Source: a virus
Direction: 5' to 3' (one strand)
Virus record (IMG/VR): IMGVR_UViG_3300011113_000253
Location: 1-64,000 of that record
DNA: 64,000 nucleotides
In this document: in pieces, positions 11,231 through 20,160 of the stretch
Layout of the letters: each line of letters starts with the position of its first letter
Position numbering within the stretch: the stretch's first letter is position 1
Notes under the pieces: model-generated
Databases searched by the model: none
The model's input: only the letters and a program-made list of their open reading frames with translations
What the model was told of the DNA's origin: nothing
Program-made: the position numbers and the translations under genes

Positions 11231-12256
11231 ATGTCAACTTACAAACCACTTTCATCAAACGATACAGTTTCAACAAGAACGTTACTAAATGAGGTTATTC
11301 CTTTAACTGGTACTATTGTTTCTGGAACATACAACGACAATAACATAAAAAATTATTCACATCAAATGTTCCAATCTGTTTATGATTATCCTTATTTAAG
11401 TTCTTCTGCAAATCACATCTTTGACATAGCAGTAGGGTTTTCAACTGGATCAGCTTTATCAAGTTCAACCGCTACTCAAGTTGCTAAAAAAGTTAACATT
11501 TATAACCAAATGGCTCAATTACTAGTTGGTTATAACACAACAAATGCTATTCAAAGATTTGATCAAGACGGTGATTTAGGAAGTGGAACAAAAATAGATA
11601 ATGCATTTTTTCTTTCATTTAGTAGATTATTAACAAAAGATGAAATTAAAAAAGGTTCATTTACTTTACAAGTTCTTACAGGTGGTGCAAATACTTCTCC
11701 ATCAAACATACTAACAATTTCTGATTACGGTGCAACCACAGACTACAGAACTAATTCACCAGCGGGAGAATACGGAATACTTTATACTTCTTCAGCCGCT
11801 GTAGACGGTACTGGTGTTGGTTTGATTTATTATCAAGCTGGTTTGGTTGTACTAACTTGCTCTGTTTTTAACGGTAACTTTGGTCCAAGATCCGATACAT
11901 CAACCTACACATCTTCTGTAGCAAATTATTTTGTTACTGGTTCAACAACAGGATCGTTTGATGGATTTAGAAACAGACTTTACAATGTTCAATTCAACAA
12001 CACAACTGAGTTGAATTCAACAGTATACTTCTGTCGTGCAAATCATAACGAATTTAACTATTCATCAAATCCAACTTATCTTAGTGGTGGACAAATAACT
12101 GTTAAAAATAACGCATCCGACGCTCCAGTTTCTTACATAACTACAGTAGGTTTGTACTCAGCAGACAATGAGCTTCTTGCTGTTGCTAAACTTAGTGAAC
12201 CATTAAAGAAAACTGTTGACAACGAACTAACAGTAAGAGTTAGATTGGACTACTAA
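11231..12256 (+). CDS. Virion protein, first of a tandem paralogous pair
   Basis: The 341-residue product is paralogous to the next gene. Shared positions include a segment F-N-x-S-x-NPTY/F (here EFNYSSNPTYLSGG, about residue 275) and the C-terminal block LYSADNELLAVAKLSEPLKK...VRVRLDY, against LYDRNKNVIGIAKLSKPIRK...FKIKLDL in the neighbour. Both proteins are rich in Ser, Thr, Gly and Tyr with no membrane segment. Their placement after the gene at 10295 suggests they form part of the same appendage, perhaps as a heteromer. AAGGA at 11219 supports the start. Function is unknown. Confidence 0.6.
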   Translation: MSTYKPLSSNDTVSTRTLLNEVIPLTGTIVSGTYNDNNIKNYSHQMFQSVYDYPYLSSSANHIFDIAVGFSTGSALSSSTATQVAKKVNIYNQMAQLLVGYNTTNAIQRFDQDGDLGSGTKIDNAFFLSFSRLLTKDEIKKGSFTLQVLTGGANTSPSNILTISDYGATTDYRTNSPAGEYGILYTSSAAVDGTGVGLIYYQAGLVVLTCSVFNGNFGPRSDTSTYTSSVANYFVTGSTTGSFDGFRNRLYNVQFNNTTELNSTVYFCRANHNEFNYSSNPTYLSGGQITVKNNASDAPVSYITTVGLYSADNELLAVAKLSEPLKKTVDNELTVRVRLDY

Positions 12257-12263
12257 AAGTGTT

Positions 12264-13436
12264 ATGTCATTACATAAAATTAAACCAAACGAAATCTTTA
12301 TTAATCAAGTAGAATTTAATCCAAAGGTTAATTTTTATGTTTATGATGGAAAAACTTATTATAACCAACAATCAGAAATTTCTGGAGCATTTACTAGTAA
12401 CGTACTAAATGTTCCAGTAGGTCACTTAAGCCTTTATGAATTAAACGTAGACAGAAACCAATCTCAAACTGGTTTAATTTATCCATTTATTACAAAAGAT
12501 GGTTCATTAACTTCTTTTAGAACAATAAGCACAACATCATTTAATACCGATTTTGCTTATGGTAACGAAGTAACAGGCACTTATCCAATGAGTGCTACAA
12601 TACTACGTGAGTTTTATCAAACAGGTGAAACAAGAACCCACTTAAACGCACTTAAAAATACATTAAATTATTATTCTTATGTTTCTAATCACTATTCTTA
12701 TTCTTCTTCTTTAGGTGATAAATCAAATCAACCATTAAATTTATTAAGTATTCCATCGATCTTTTACGGTTCTTCTATTAAAAAAGGAACAGTAAAGTTA
12801 GACTTTTACATTTCTGGTACATTAATTGGTACGTTAGAAGATTATAATAAAAATGGTGAATTGATACAAACTGGTCCATCTGGTTCTACAGGTTCTGGAT
12901 CGGTTGCTGGAGTCGTTCTTTACACAGAAGGTTTCGTTATTCTTACAGGGTCATGGGGACTTGAAACTGGTATTGCAAGAAACTATTTAAACGACATTAG
13001 TAATCAAGTAACATCTTCGTGGCTTTATTTTGGTTCTGGTATGTCTGGAACTGAAGCTTATACTTATGGTTCTTTACCATCATCAAGTTTTAACATACAA
13101 TTTGATGGAATCAACAAAACACCAGTTATGACATTTTTTGCTCACGCTAAAAGAGGAGAGCTTAACAACTCATTAAATCCAACATTTATTGCAAGCTCAA
13201 GTTATAAACAACCTTTAATAAATTCAAGTTCTTATGTAGAATACGAATACATGCAACCAACAAATGTTGTATCAAGTTCATTTAATACAGAACCATACTT
13301 AGAAAAAATTACATTTATTTCATCAATTAAGTTGTATGATAGAAATAAAAATGTTATTGGTATTGCAAAACTATCTAAACCAATAAGAAAATCTCAAGAA
13401 AGAGATTTAGCATTTAAAATTAAACTTGACTTGTAG
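12264..13436 (+). CDS. Virion protein, second of a tandem paralogous pair
   Basis: The 390-residue product aligns by eye with the preceding protein in its C-terminal half (Q-F-D/N-x, a block with NSLNPTFIASS, then IKLYDRNKNVIGIAKLSKPI and a closing KIKLDL). Its N-terminal half has diverged, with a Y-V-Y-D-G-K-T-Y pattern near residue 25. Only seven bases separate it from its paralog, so a local duplication is the simplest origin. It is the last structural gene before the replication island. The exact virion location is not readable from the sequence. Confidence 0.6.
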   Translation: MSLHKIKPNEIFINQVEFNPKVNFYVYDGKTYYNQQSEISGAFTSNVLNVPVGHLSLYELNVDRNQSQTGLIYPFITKDGSLTSFRTISTTSFNTDFAYGNEVTGTYPMSATILREFYQTGETRTHLNALKNTLNYYSYVSNHYSYSSSLGDKSNQPLNLLSIPSIFYGSSIKKGTVKLDFYISGTLIGTLEDYNKNGELIQTGPSGSTGSGSVAGVVLYTEGFVILTGSWGLETGIARNYLNDISNQVTSSWLYFGSGMSGTEAYTYGSLPSSSFNIQFDGINKTPVMTFFAHAKRGELNNSLNPTFIASSSYKQPLINSSSYVEYEYMQPTNVVSSSFNTEPYLEKITFISSIKLYDRNKNVIGIAKLSKPIRKSQERDLAFKIKLDL

Positions 13437-13442
13437 GCAGTA

Positions 13443-13973
13443 ATGAAACCAGCAATAATTGGACTTGATGTAAGTTCATCTAAAATAGGTGTAGCCGTTT
13501 TGGGTGAAGATAGAAAAATACTAACATCAGAAGTTATAAAATTAAAATCTGATGATTCTTTAGAAAATCGTGCTTTAATGTTAGAAAATAAATTGGAAAA
13601 ATTAAAAAAGTATTATTTTATTGATAATGTTTTTGTAGAAGAACCATTTATTGCTTTTGGTGGTGGTAAGACTACTGCACAAACAATGGCTACTCTACAA
13701 AGATTTAATGGAATGTGTTGTTATTCAATTTATCGTGTTTTTGATAAACCACCAAAAATGGTTTCTGTTAGAAGTGCAAGATCTAAGTTGGGCATAAAAA
13801 TACCAAAAGGCACCCCACAAAAAGAATCAAAAAAATACATAATTGAGTATGTGGAAAAGAACCATCCAGAATTTCAATACACCACAACAGCGCATGGAAA
13901 TCCACAACCTGGAACAGACGATAGAGCAGACGCTATTGTTATTGCATTATACGGACTTGACCAGACAGAATAG
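13443..13973 (+). CDS. ruvC: RuvC-like Holliday junction resolvase
   Basis: The 176-residue protein has the RuvC/RNase H-fold nuclease pattern. The first strand is IIGLDVSSSKIGVAV with D9. VFVEEPF carries E66/E67 at the end of the fourth strand. The C-terminal helix GTDDRADAIVIAL supplies D160 and D163. The family cuts four-way junctions with two metal ions; in phages it resolves recombination intermediates and debranches DNA before packaging, the job T4 gives to the unrelated endonuclease VII. The gene is followed by primase and SbcCD genes, consistent with replication-recombination. Length matches bacterial RuvC (about 173). Confidence 0.85.
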   Translation: MKPAIIGLDVSSSKIGVAVLGEDRKILTSEVIKLKSDDSLENRALMLENKLEKLKKYYFIDNVFVEEPFIAFGGGKTTAQTMATLQRFNGMCCYSIYRVFDKPPKMVSVRSARSKLGIKIPKGTPQKESKKYIIEYVEKNHPEFQYTTTAHGNPQPGTDDRADAIVIALYGLDQTE

Positions 13974-13985
13974 CCATGCTATGAT
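13957..13985 (+). promoter_or_regulatory. Candidate sigma70-type promoter before primase gene
   Basis: TTGACC at 13957-13962 and TATGAT at 13980-13985 are separated by exactly 17 bases. The -35 half lies in the end of the ruvC-like gene. Transcription would start at about the primase ATG (13992), so the transcript would be leaderless or nearly so. No experimental support; a single chance match in AT-rich DNA is possible. Confidence 0.35.
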
Positions 13986-13991
13986 CTGAAC

Positions 13992-14921
13992 ATGGCAACC
14001 AAAACATCACTACTAAGCTCGGCACTAGGAGACTACAGAAAGTCTGGTGACGAGCTTCTTTTCTTTTGTCCTTTCTGTCAGCATCACAAAAAGAAATTAT
14101 CTGTAAATTTAAAAACAAACAACTATAAATGTTGGGTTTGTGACGAGCGTGGTAAAAATGTAAGACGCTTGTTGAAACCTCGTTTGTCTTATTCTGAATT
14201 ATACGAATGGGATAAGTTAAATAATTACGTTGACCTTACTCAGCTTGATTCAAACATTTTTGATGATCACTCAAAAGTTGTTGAAGAAATTATTGAACTA
14301 CCAGAAGATTTTGTTTCTCTTGCAAATAAAAATCTTCCTATGTCTTCGCGTTTTGCTCTTAAGTATTTGCAAGACCGTGGTATTACAAAAGAAGACATTT
14401 TAATGTGGAAGATTGGTTATTGTAATAAAGGAGAATACAAAGATAGAGTAATTGTTCCATCATTTAATAATGATGGTAATGTTAATTATTTTATTGCTCG
14501 TTCCTATACAAATAGTTTTCCTAAATACATGAATCCAAAAGTGTCTAAAGACATTGTGTTTAATGAAATCAACATCGATTGGGATGAAGACATTGTAATT
14601 GTTGAAGGTGTGTTTGATGCTATGAAAGCAGTAAATGCAATACCGCTTTTGGGTTCTACATTAAATCAACAATCCAATTTGTTTAATAAGATTGTTTACT
14701 ATGACCCAAAAGTTTACATTGCACTTGACCCAGATGCAGAGAAAAAAGCTTCTACACTAATCCAAAACTTGGTTGGGTATGGTATAGAAATTTATAAAAT
14801 CGACATTTCTGGTTATGATGATGTTGGTGCGATGCCCAAGCACGTTTTTATAAACAGAAAAGAAAGAGCAGAACTAATTGGCGAAGATTGGGTTTTAGAG
14901 CATAATCTTCTTGCTATTTGA
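13992..14921 (+). CDS. dnaG: DNA primase with zinc finger and TOPRIM domain
   Basis: The 309-residue protein starts with a CHC2-like zinc ribbon, CPFC (C26, C29) and CWVC (C47, C50), that binds template DNA. A linker leads to the primase core, which includes DRVIVPSFNNDGNVNYFIAR (151-170) and the TOPRIM motifs VEGVFDA (E205) and ALDPDAE (D246, D248), which bind catalytic metal. It would make RNA primers for lagging-strand synthesis. It is shorter than bacterial DnaG (about 580) and has no helicase domain; a separate helicase must lie outside the window. It sits 18 bases after the resolvase gene. Confidence 0.88.
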   Translation: MATKTSLLSSALGDYRKSGDELLFFCPFCQHHKKKLSVNLKTNNYKCWVCDERGKNVRRLLKPRLSYSELYEWDKLNNYVDLTQLDSNIFDDHSKVVEEIIELPEDFVSLANKNLPMSSRFALKYLQDRGITKEDILMWKIGYCNKGEYKDRVIVPSFNNDGNVNYFIARSYTNSFPKYMNPKVSKDIVFNEINIDWDEDIVIVEGVFDAMKAVNAIPLLGSTLNQQSNLFNKIVYYDPKVYIALDPDAEKKASTLIQNLVGYGIEIYKIDISGYDDVGAMPKHVFINRKERAELIGEDWVLEHNLLAI

Positions 14922-14954
14922 TGATTTCTGTAGTACATTGACTTGGGAGACAGT

Positions 14955-17900
14955 ATGAAGTTTGCTCACATTGCGGATACGCACATCAAAAACTTAAAAT
15001 ACCATACAGAATACAAAACTGTATTTAGTAAAATGTACGATACCTTGAAAGAAGAAAAGGTAGATTACATAATTCATTGTGGAGACATTGCTCACACCAA
15101 AACTCAAATCTCACCAGAGTTTGTTGAAATGGCAGCAGATTTTTTTAAAAATCTTTCTGCTATTGCCCCAACATACATTATTCTTGGCAATCATGACGGT
15201 AACCTTACTAACGACAGTAGACAGGATGCACTTACTCCAATCGTAAATGCTTTGAATCTTAACAATCTTTATCTTTTAAAGAAGTCGGGCGAGACTAAAC
15301 TAAAAGATAATTTTGTTCTTAATGTCTTATCTGTGTTTGATGAAGAAGGTTGGGTAAAACCATCAGATCCAAATGCAGTTAACATCGCACTTTATCACGG
15401 TTCTGTTAATGGAGTAAAAACAGATACAGGGTTTGTTTTGGAAAAAGCAGACCATGATGTTTCTATTTTTGTAGGTCATGACTACGCATTTCTTGGTGAC
15501 ATTCACAAAACAAACCAAACTCTTGATACAGATGGAAGAATTCGTTACCCAGGCTCTACTCTTCAACAAAATCATGGTGAAACAAACGATAAAGGATTTC
15601 TTATTTGGGACATTCAAGATAAGCTCTCATTTGATTGCAAACACGTTTTAATTGAAAACCCTAATCCTTTTATCACAGTTGAACTTGAAGAGAATGGCGG
15701 GCTTCCTAATGGGCTTACAATACCTTTGAATGCAAGGCTTAGACTTCTATCTCGTACCAATCTTCCAGCAGAAATTATGAAGAATGTTGGTGACGTTGTA
15801 AAAGAAAAATGGAAACCAGAAAGTGTATCTTTTTTATCCAAGAACGTCGCCAGATCAAAAGAACTAAAGGAAAGTGTAGATGGTATTGAGAAAGAAGATC
15901 TACGAAATGTAAAAGTTCAAGAACAATTAATTGAAGAGTTTCTTGTCAACTATAAAGTACCAACTGATGTTTTGCAGAAGGTATTTGAAATTAATAAAAA
16001 ATTTAATACAGAAGTAGAGTCAAAAGAAGAAGTTGCACGTAACATTAATTGGAAAGTTGAGTCTTTAGAATGGGATAATCTTTTTAATTATGGAACAGAT
16101 AACAAAATTAATTTCAAAAATTTACAAGGTATTGTTGGTATCTTTGGTAAAAACTACTCTGGTAAATCTTCTGTAATTGATAGTATTCTTTATGCTTTGT
16201 ATAACACAACTTCAAAGAACGAAAAGAAAGCATCAAACGTAATCAACACAGCAAAGAAAAATGCTGTTGTTAACTTAAAATTATCAGTAGATGATAGTGA
16301 GTATGTTATTGCTCGTAGTTGTGAGAAAGTAATCAAGAAAGATGGTTCTGAAGAAGCTAAAACAACTTTGAACTTTATTGGCGATGGTGTTTCTATTAAT
16401 GGAGATACAAGGGTTCAAACAGACGCAAACATTAAAAAAATGTTTGGCACTATTGATGATTTTATGCTTACCTCTATGTCTTCACAACTTGATTCACTTT
16501 CTTTTATTCGCGAAGGTTCTACAAAACGCAAAGAGATTCTTGGTCGCTTTTTGGATTTGGAAATCTTTGATGCTAAAAATAAACTAGCAAAAGAAGAATC
16601 AGCAAGTATCAAAGCTTTAATTAAGAAGCTTGAAGTAACAGATTACGATACTCAAATTTTAAAAACACAAGATGAAATAGAAATTCTTAATACTACAACT
16701 AATCTATTGAAAGATCTTGTCAGCGATTCTAATAATACTTTGAAGCAGTTGAAGACAGAGATTGATTCATTAGATGGACAATTAAAATCAATAAACGTTG
16801 AGTCAATTGACATTTCAAAAACTATAGAAAGACGGGAGTATCTACTTACTACTTCAGTTAAAGCCTCAACCGCTAAAGCAGATAAAGTATTAGAATTAGA
16901 AAACAAAACAGCAGAGTTTGATAAAATTACAGATTTTCTAAACAACTTTGACATTGTTGGTTTAAACAAAAAGAAAGAAGAGATAAAGGACTATCAATCT
17001 AAACTGTCTGCTATTACTCAAGATCTTCAATTAAACAATAAAGAAACAAAGTATCTAAAAGATAAAATTAAATTACTTGGCGAAGTTCCTTGTGGTACAC
17101 AGTTTCCAACTTGTAAGTTTATAAAAGACGCTATTGATGCTTCAAATAAAATTACAAATCAAGAAAACAAAACTAATAACCTTGCAGATGAACACGATAA
17201 AGTTGGAGAAGCACTTGCTTTATTAAGTCCAGACGTTGTAGAAAAACAACTAAACAAGTACCAAATGGTTGTCAATAAACAAACAACAGTCGAAAAAGAA
17301 ATACTTCAATTAAAGATTGATGTTGAAAAATTTAATACAATTATTTCTAACATTAATAAAGAAATGAATCTTGTTAAAGAGAAAATAGAACAATACAAAA
17401 AGAACGAAGAACTGTTCAAACAAGTTGAATCTTTAACACAAGACAGAAACGATAAACAAATTGAATGGAATCAACTTGATAAAGAAACTAAAGCAAATAA
17501 CGAACAGTTGTTGCAATGTTACATAAAGTATGGGTCACTAGTAGAAAAGATTGCTGCATTAAATGTTACAAAGCAAGAATTAGAAAATTATAGAAATGAA
17601 TTTGCTGCTTACGATTACTTTATGAAGGCTACAAGCTCTAATGGTATTTCTTATGAGATTATCAAAAAGAAACTTCCAATTATTAACGAAGAGATAGCAA
17701 CTATTCTTTCTAACATTGTAGATTTTCAAATTTATTTTGAAGATGATGGGTCTAAGTTAAACATCATGATTCAACATCCTAATAGTGAACCAAGACCTAT
17801 TGAAATGGGTTCTGGTGCAGAGAAATCAATTGCTGCTATGGCTATAAGACTTTCAATGCTTCAAGTATCTAATCTGCCTAAGTCTAATTTGTTTATTTTA

Positions 17901-18080
17901 GATGAACCTGGAACTGCATTAGATAGTGAGAACCTTGAAGGCTTTATCAGAATACTTGATATGATTAAAAATTATTATGATACTGTTCTTCTTATTTCCC
18001 ATATGGATGCTTTAAAAGATGTAGCAGATCAAATAATTACAATAGATAATGTAAATGGATTTGCCAAGATTGTTATTTAA
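14955..18080 (+). CDS. SbcD-SbcC fusion (gp47-gp46-type recombination nuclease/ATPase)
   Basis: The start is the ATG at 14955, five bases after GGGAGA; an upstream in-frame TTG at 14943 lies before that site and is rejected. The 1041-residue chain joins two proteins that are normally separate. The N-terminal metallophosphatase (MRE11/SbcD/gp47) shows HIADTHI, IIHCGDIAH, LGNHDG and GHDYAFLGDIHK. The SMC-like ATPase (RAD50/SbcC/gp46) shows Walker A GKNYSGKSS (about 395-405), long coiled coils around a hook with C713 and C720, the GSGAEKS signature and Walker B LFILDEPGTALDSEN (about 978-992). The complex processes DNA ends for recombination-dependent replication. The hook is C-x6-C rather than the usual C-x2-C. 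Confidence 0.9.
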   Translation: MKFAHIADTHIKNLKYHTEYKTVFSKMYDTLKEEKVDYIIHCGDIAHTKTQISPEFVEMAADFFKNLSAIAPTYIILGNHDGNLTNDSRQDALTPIVNALNLNNLYLLKKSGETKLKDNFVLNVLSVFDEEGWVKPSDPNAVNIALYHGSVNGVKTDTGFVLEKADHDVSIFVGHDYAFLGDIHKTNQTLDTDGRIRYPGSTLQQNHGETNDKGFLIWDIQDKLSFDCKHVLIENPNPFITVELEENGGLPNGLTIPLNARLRLLSRTNLPAEIMKNVGDVVKEKWKPESVSFLSKNVARSKELKESVDGIEKEDLRNVKVQEQLIEEFLVNYKVPTDVLQKVFEINKKFNTEVESKEEVARNINWKVESLEWDNLFNYGTDNKINFKNLQGIVGIFGKNYSGKSSVIDSILYALYNTTSKNEKKASNVINTAKKNAVVNLKLSVDDSEYVIARSCEKVIKKDGSEEAKTTLNFIGDGVSINGDTRVQTDANIKKMFGTIDDFMLTSMSSQLDSLSFIREGSTKRKEILGRFLDLEIFDAKNKLAKEESASIKALIKKLEVTDYDTQILKTQDEIEILNTTTNLLKDLVSDSNNTLKQLKTEIDSLDGQLKSINVESIDISKTIERREYLLTTSVKASTAKADKVLELENKTAEFDKITDFLNNFDIVGLNKKKEEIKDYQSKLSAITQDLQLNNKETKYLKDKIKLLGEVPCGTQFPTCKFIKDAIDASNKITNQENKTNNLADEHDKVGEALALLSPDVVEKQLNKYQMVVNKQTTVEKEILQLKIDVEKFNTIISNINKEMNLVKEKIEQYKKNEELFKQVESLTQDRNDKQIEWNQLDKETKANNEQLLQCYIKYGSLVEKIAALNVTKQELENYRNEFAAYDYFMKATSSNGISYEIIKKKLPIINEEIATILSNIVDFQIYFEDDGSKLNIMIQHPNSEPRPIEMGSGAEKSIAAMAIRLSMLQVSNLPKSNLFILDEPGTALDSENLEGFIRILDMIKNYYDTVLLISHMDALKDVADQIITIDNVNGFAKIVI

Positions 18081-18082
18081 AA

Positions 18083-18089
18083 CTATTTA
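18083..18089 (+). promoter_or_regulatory. CTATTTA motif, putative late promoter
   Basis: AAACTATTTA lies directly after the SbcCD stop codon and only five bases before the ATG at 18095. No Shine-Dalgarno sequence fits between them. Confidence 0.45.
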
Positions 18090-18094
18090 ATGGT

Positions 18095-18643
18095 ATGTTA
18101 ACAGAACGCAAATTAAGAAACATAATAAAACAAGAATTGCTAGATCTTCTTGAGGCAAGACAGCCAACAGAGGATCTGGCAATTTTTTATAAGTTACTTA
18201 GCCAATTAGGAACTTTTCATTTTGGTGGTGACAAAGAACAACAAACAATGTCATTCTTAAATAACGAAATGATACCAACATTAGATTCATTGATAGAAAA
18301 AATAGAAAAAATTACATTTAAAAAAGTAAACGAAAGCATCATTGACACTTTGCGTTTGTATGTTGGCAAAGAAAAAGAAGCACCAGAAGTTTTTACTAAA
18401 ACTGATTTACAAATTACAATACAAGAAGTAAAAAATAAGTTAAAAGAATTAACAAATTTAATTTTTGATAAAAGAGCTGGCTTTAACAAAGAATACCAAA
18501 AATACCATGATGAATCTGTTTCTCCGATACTTGATCAACTAAAACAAAAATTAGAAGAATTAGTTCAATCTAATACAAAACATCCTTCGCGATCACAACT
18601 TACAAAAAGTGATATCTTAAAAAGAGCGGAAAAAGGTATATGA
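18095..18643 (+). CDS. Shared-helix protein, helical, unknown function
   Basis: The 182-residue protein opens with MLTERKLRNIIKQELLDLLE, one of the copies of the N-terminal helix shared across this genome, ending in an L-x-E (LLE) site. The rest is mostly helical and charged, with a predicted coiled coil in the C-terminal half (VKNKLKELTNLIFDKRAGF to KLEELVQ). No membrane segment is evident. It overlaps the next gene by ATGA and so heads a small coupled operon with two membrane proteins. If the helix is a capsid-targeting tag, this would be an internal head protein; that is inference. Confidence 0.6.
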   Translation: MLTERKLRNIIKQELLDLLEARQPTEDLAIFYKLLSQLGTFHFGGDKEQQTMSFLNNEMIPTLDSLIEKIEKITFKKVNESIIDTLRLYVGKEKEAPEVFTKTDLQITIQEVKNKLKELTNLIFDKRAGFNKEYQKYHDESVSPILDQLKQKLEELVQSNTKHPSRSQLTKSDILKRAEKGI

Positions 18644-19008
18644 CTTTTTTATTGACTCATTGGAAATTGATACTAGCTATTGTTTATGGTATAAGTGTGC
18701 CTATCTATTTTAGTATTAGTTCTGATAAAGCTGTTAAAAATATGGAATCTGCTTTAGAATCTTCACAAGAATCAAATAAAAAACAATTAGAAGTTTTACA
18801 AAATTATTTAGAAGATCAGCGTGTAGCATACGATAAAATGTTTAAAGATTACCAAGCAAAAATGGCAAAGCTTGAAGAAGATTATCAAAAAGATTTAAAA
18901 AAAGTAACCGACAAACAAGCTGTGCAACAAAAACAATTAGCAGATAGGTTTACTGATCCTAAAGCAGTAGATGAAGAATTAGAAAAAAGGTTTGGATTAA
19001 AAAAATGA
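18640..19008 (+). CDS. Inner-membrane-anchored coiled-coil protein, i-spanin-like
   Basis: The 122-residue product has one N-terminal membrane helix (WKLILAIVYGISVPIYFSI, about residues 8-26) and then a continuous charged coiled coil (about 35-110) rich in Lys, Gln, Glu and Asp. This is the architecture of Rz-type inner-membrane spanins, which span the periplasm and disrupt the outer membrane at lysis. The ATGA overlaps on both sides couple it to the neighbours, and the next gene encodes a protein with a signal-like N-terminus. No endolysin or holin is recognisable nearby, so the lysis role is an inference from architecture. Confidence 0.5.
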   Translation: MTFLLTHWKLILAIVYGISVPIYFSISSDKAVKNMESALESSQESNKKQLEVLQNYLEDQRVAYDKMFKDYQAKMAKLEEDYQKDLKKVTDKQAVQQKQLADRFTDPKAVDEELEKRFGLKK

Positions 19009-19421
19009 TTACACTATTATTACTAGCAAAATTAGCAAATGCACAAGATTACTCACCAATAAAAAAAGGTGAAGTTTCTCCAATAAGTGGTACGGTATTA
19101 ACGCCAACCGCTATGGCAACAATAATTGCTAAATGTGATGCAGATGTTGCAACAGAAAAAGTAAAAGCTAAATATGAGCTAGAGAAACTACAAACAACTT
19201 GTGATTTGAATGAAGAAAAATTACAATATGATTTAGACGCACATATTAAAACAAGCAAAGATATTATAGAAATAAAAGATAAAGAATTAGAAAAAGCTTA
19301 TGAAATTATTAAAAATAATTCTAAGAAAAATACTTCACTTTGGTTGGGAGTAGGATTTACTGCTGGACTTGTAACTTCATTTAGTATAATATATGGCTAT
19401 GAAAATTTGACAAATAATTAA
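19005..19421 (+). CDS. Exported membrane protein, possible lysis partner
   Basis: The 138-residue protein begins with a short hydrophobic signal-like segment (MITLLLLAKLANA, with a plausible cleavage after ANA). A helical, charged middle containing two cysteines (CDADVATEKVK and CDLNEEK) follows, then a C-terminal membrane helix (SLWLGVGFTAGLVTSFSIIY, about 110-129). It overlaps the spanin-like gene by ATGA. There is no lipobox, so it is not a classical o-spanin. It could instead be a membrane component acting during lysis or DNA entry. Function unproven. Confidence 0.5.
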   Translation: MITLLLLAKLANAQDYSPIKKGEVSPISGTVLTPTAMATIIAKCDADVATEKVKAKYELEKLQTTCDLNEEKLQYDLDAHIKTSKDIIEIKDKELEKAYEIIKNNSKKNTSLWLGVGFTAGLVTSFSIIYGYENLTNN

Positions 19422-19452
19422 AACCATAATAAATTATATTAGGATTAATATA

Positions 19453-20160
19453 ATGTCATTTTTAAATACACCAATACCAATAGTTGAAGCTTTTATTAGA
19501 GGAAATTTTTTACGAAATAATGAAGATTCGCATGATAAAAAATTTCCTTGTTATATATTTGGAATGTGCTCAATACCATCACAAGCTCCATTATTTCACT
19601 TTATTATGGAAGATGGGGGATTATGGTGGAGAATGCCTATACATGCTTTTTGTTGGAAAGATACTGCACCACAACAAGAGTTAGACGAATTAGTTCTTTG
19701 GGATTCGTTTTCGTATCATGTTGGAGTAACTTCATATCCAATTTTAAAAAATAAAGTTGTTAAGTTTATTTCTAGACGCAGGGAAAAATACCAAGGTAGA
19801 TATTTATTTACGTTAGATTGGGCAAGCTCCTCAGATTCATCGGAAACAGATTTTGGACTAAGTGAGTTTCCATCTCAACATAAATGTGGTCATTTTATTG
19901 CAATGGATAATGGTAATTTTGCTATTCAACCTAACAATCGTCTAACAATACATGATCCTTCTTTTACTGTTAAAGATAAAGTTGTTATAAATAGAAAATA
20001 TAATACTACACTTTGGACAGCCGAACGCAATGCTAGGTGGGTAACACCAGATACAGATATTATGAATTATGATCATACTGATTTGCAAAATGGCGAATCA
20101 AACTCTCAAAGATCAAATCAATACAATAATATAGATAATGAAACTATTAATAAATCATAA
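19453..20160 (+). CDS. Conserved phage hypothetical protein
   Basis: The 235-residue product starts at an ATG eight bases after AGGA (19441-19444). The N-terminus MSFLNTPIPIVEAFIRGNFL and the WWRMPIHAFCW and HKCGHFIAMDNGNFAIQPNN segments look like a conserved globular protein that I recall, without function, from cyanophages and other marine phages. The pattern of buried aromatic and Cys/His residues suggests an enzyme or metal-binding fold, but no known catalytic motif is visible. The C-terminal 40 residues are low complexity (Asn, Ser, Asp). It overlaps the next gene by 23 bases. Confidence 0.55.
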   Translation: MSFLNTPIPIVEAFIRGNFLRNNEDSHDKKFPCYIFGMCSIPSQAPLFHFIMEDGGLWWRMPIHAFCWKDTAPQQELDELVLWDSFSYHVGVTSYPILKNKVVKFISRRREKYQGRYLFTLDWASSSDSSETDFGLSEFPSQHKCGHFIAMDNGNFAIQPNNRLTIHDPSFTVKDKVVINRKYNTTLWTAERNARWVTPDTDIMNYDHTDLQNGESNSQRSNQYNNIDNETINKS

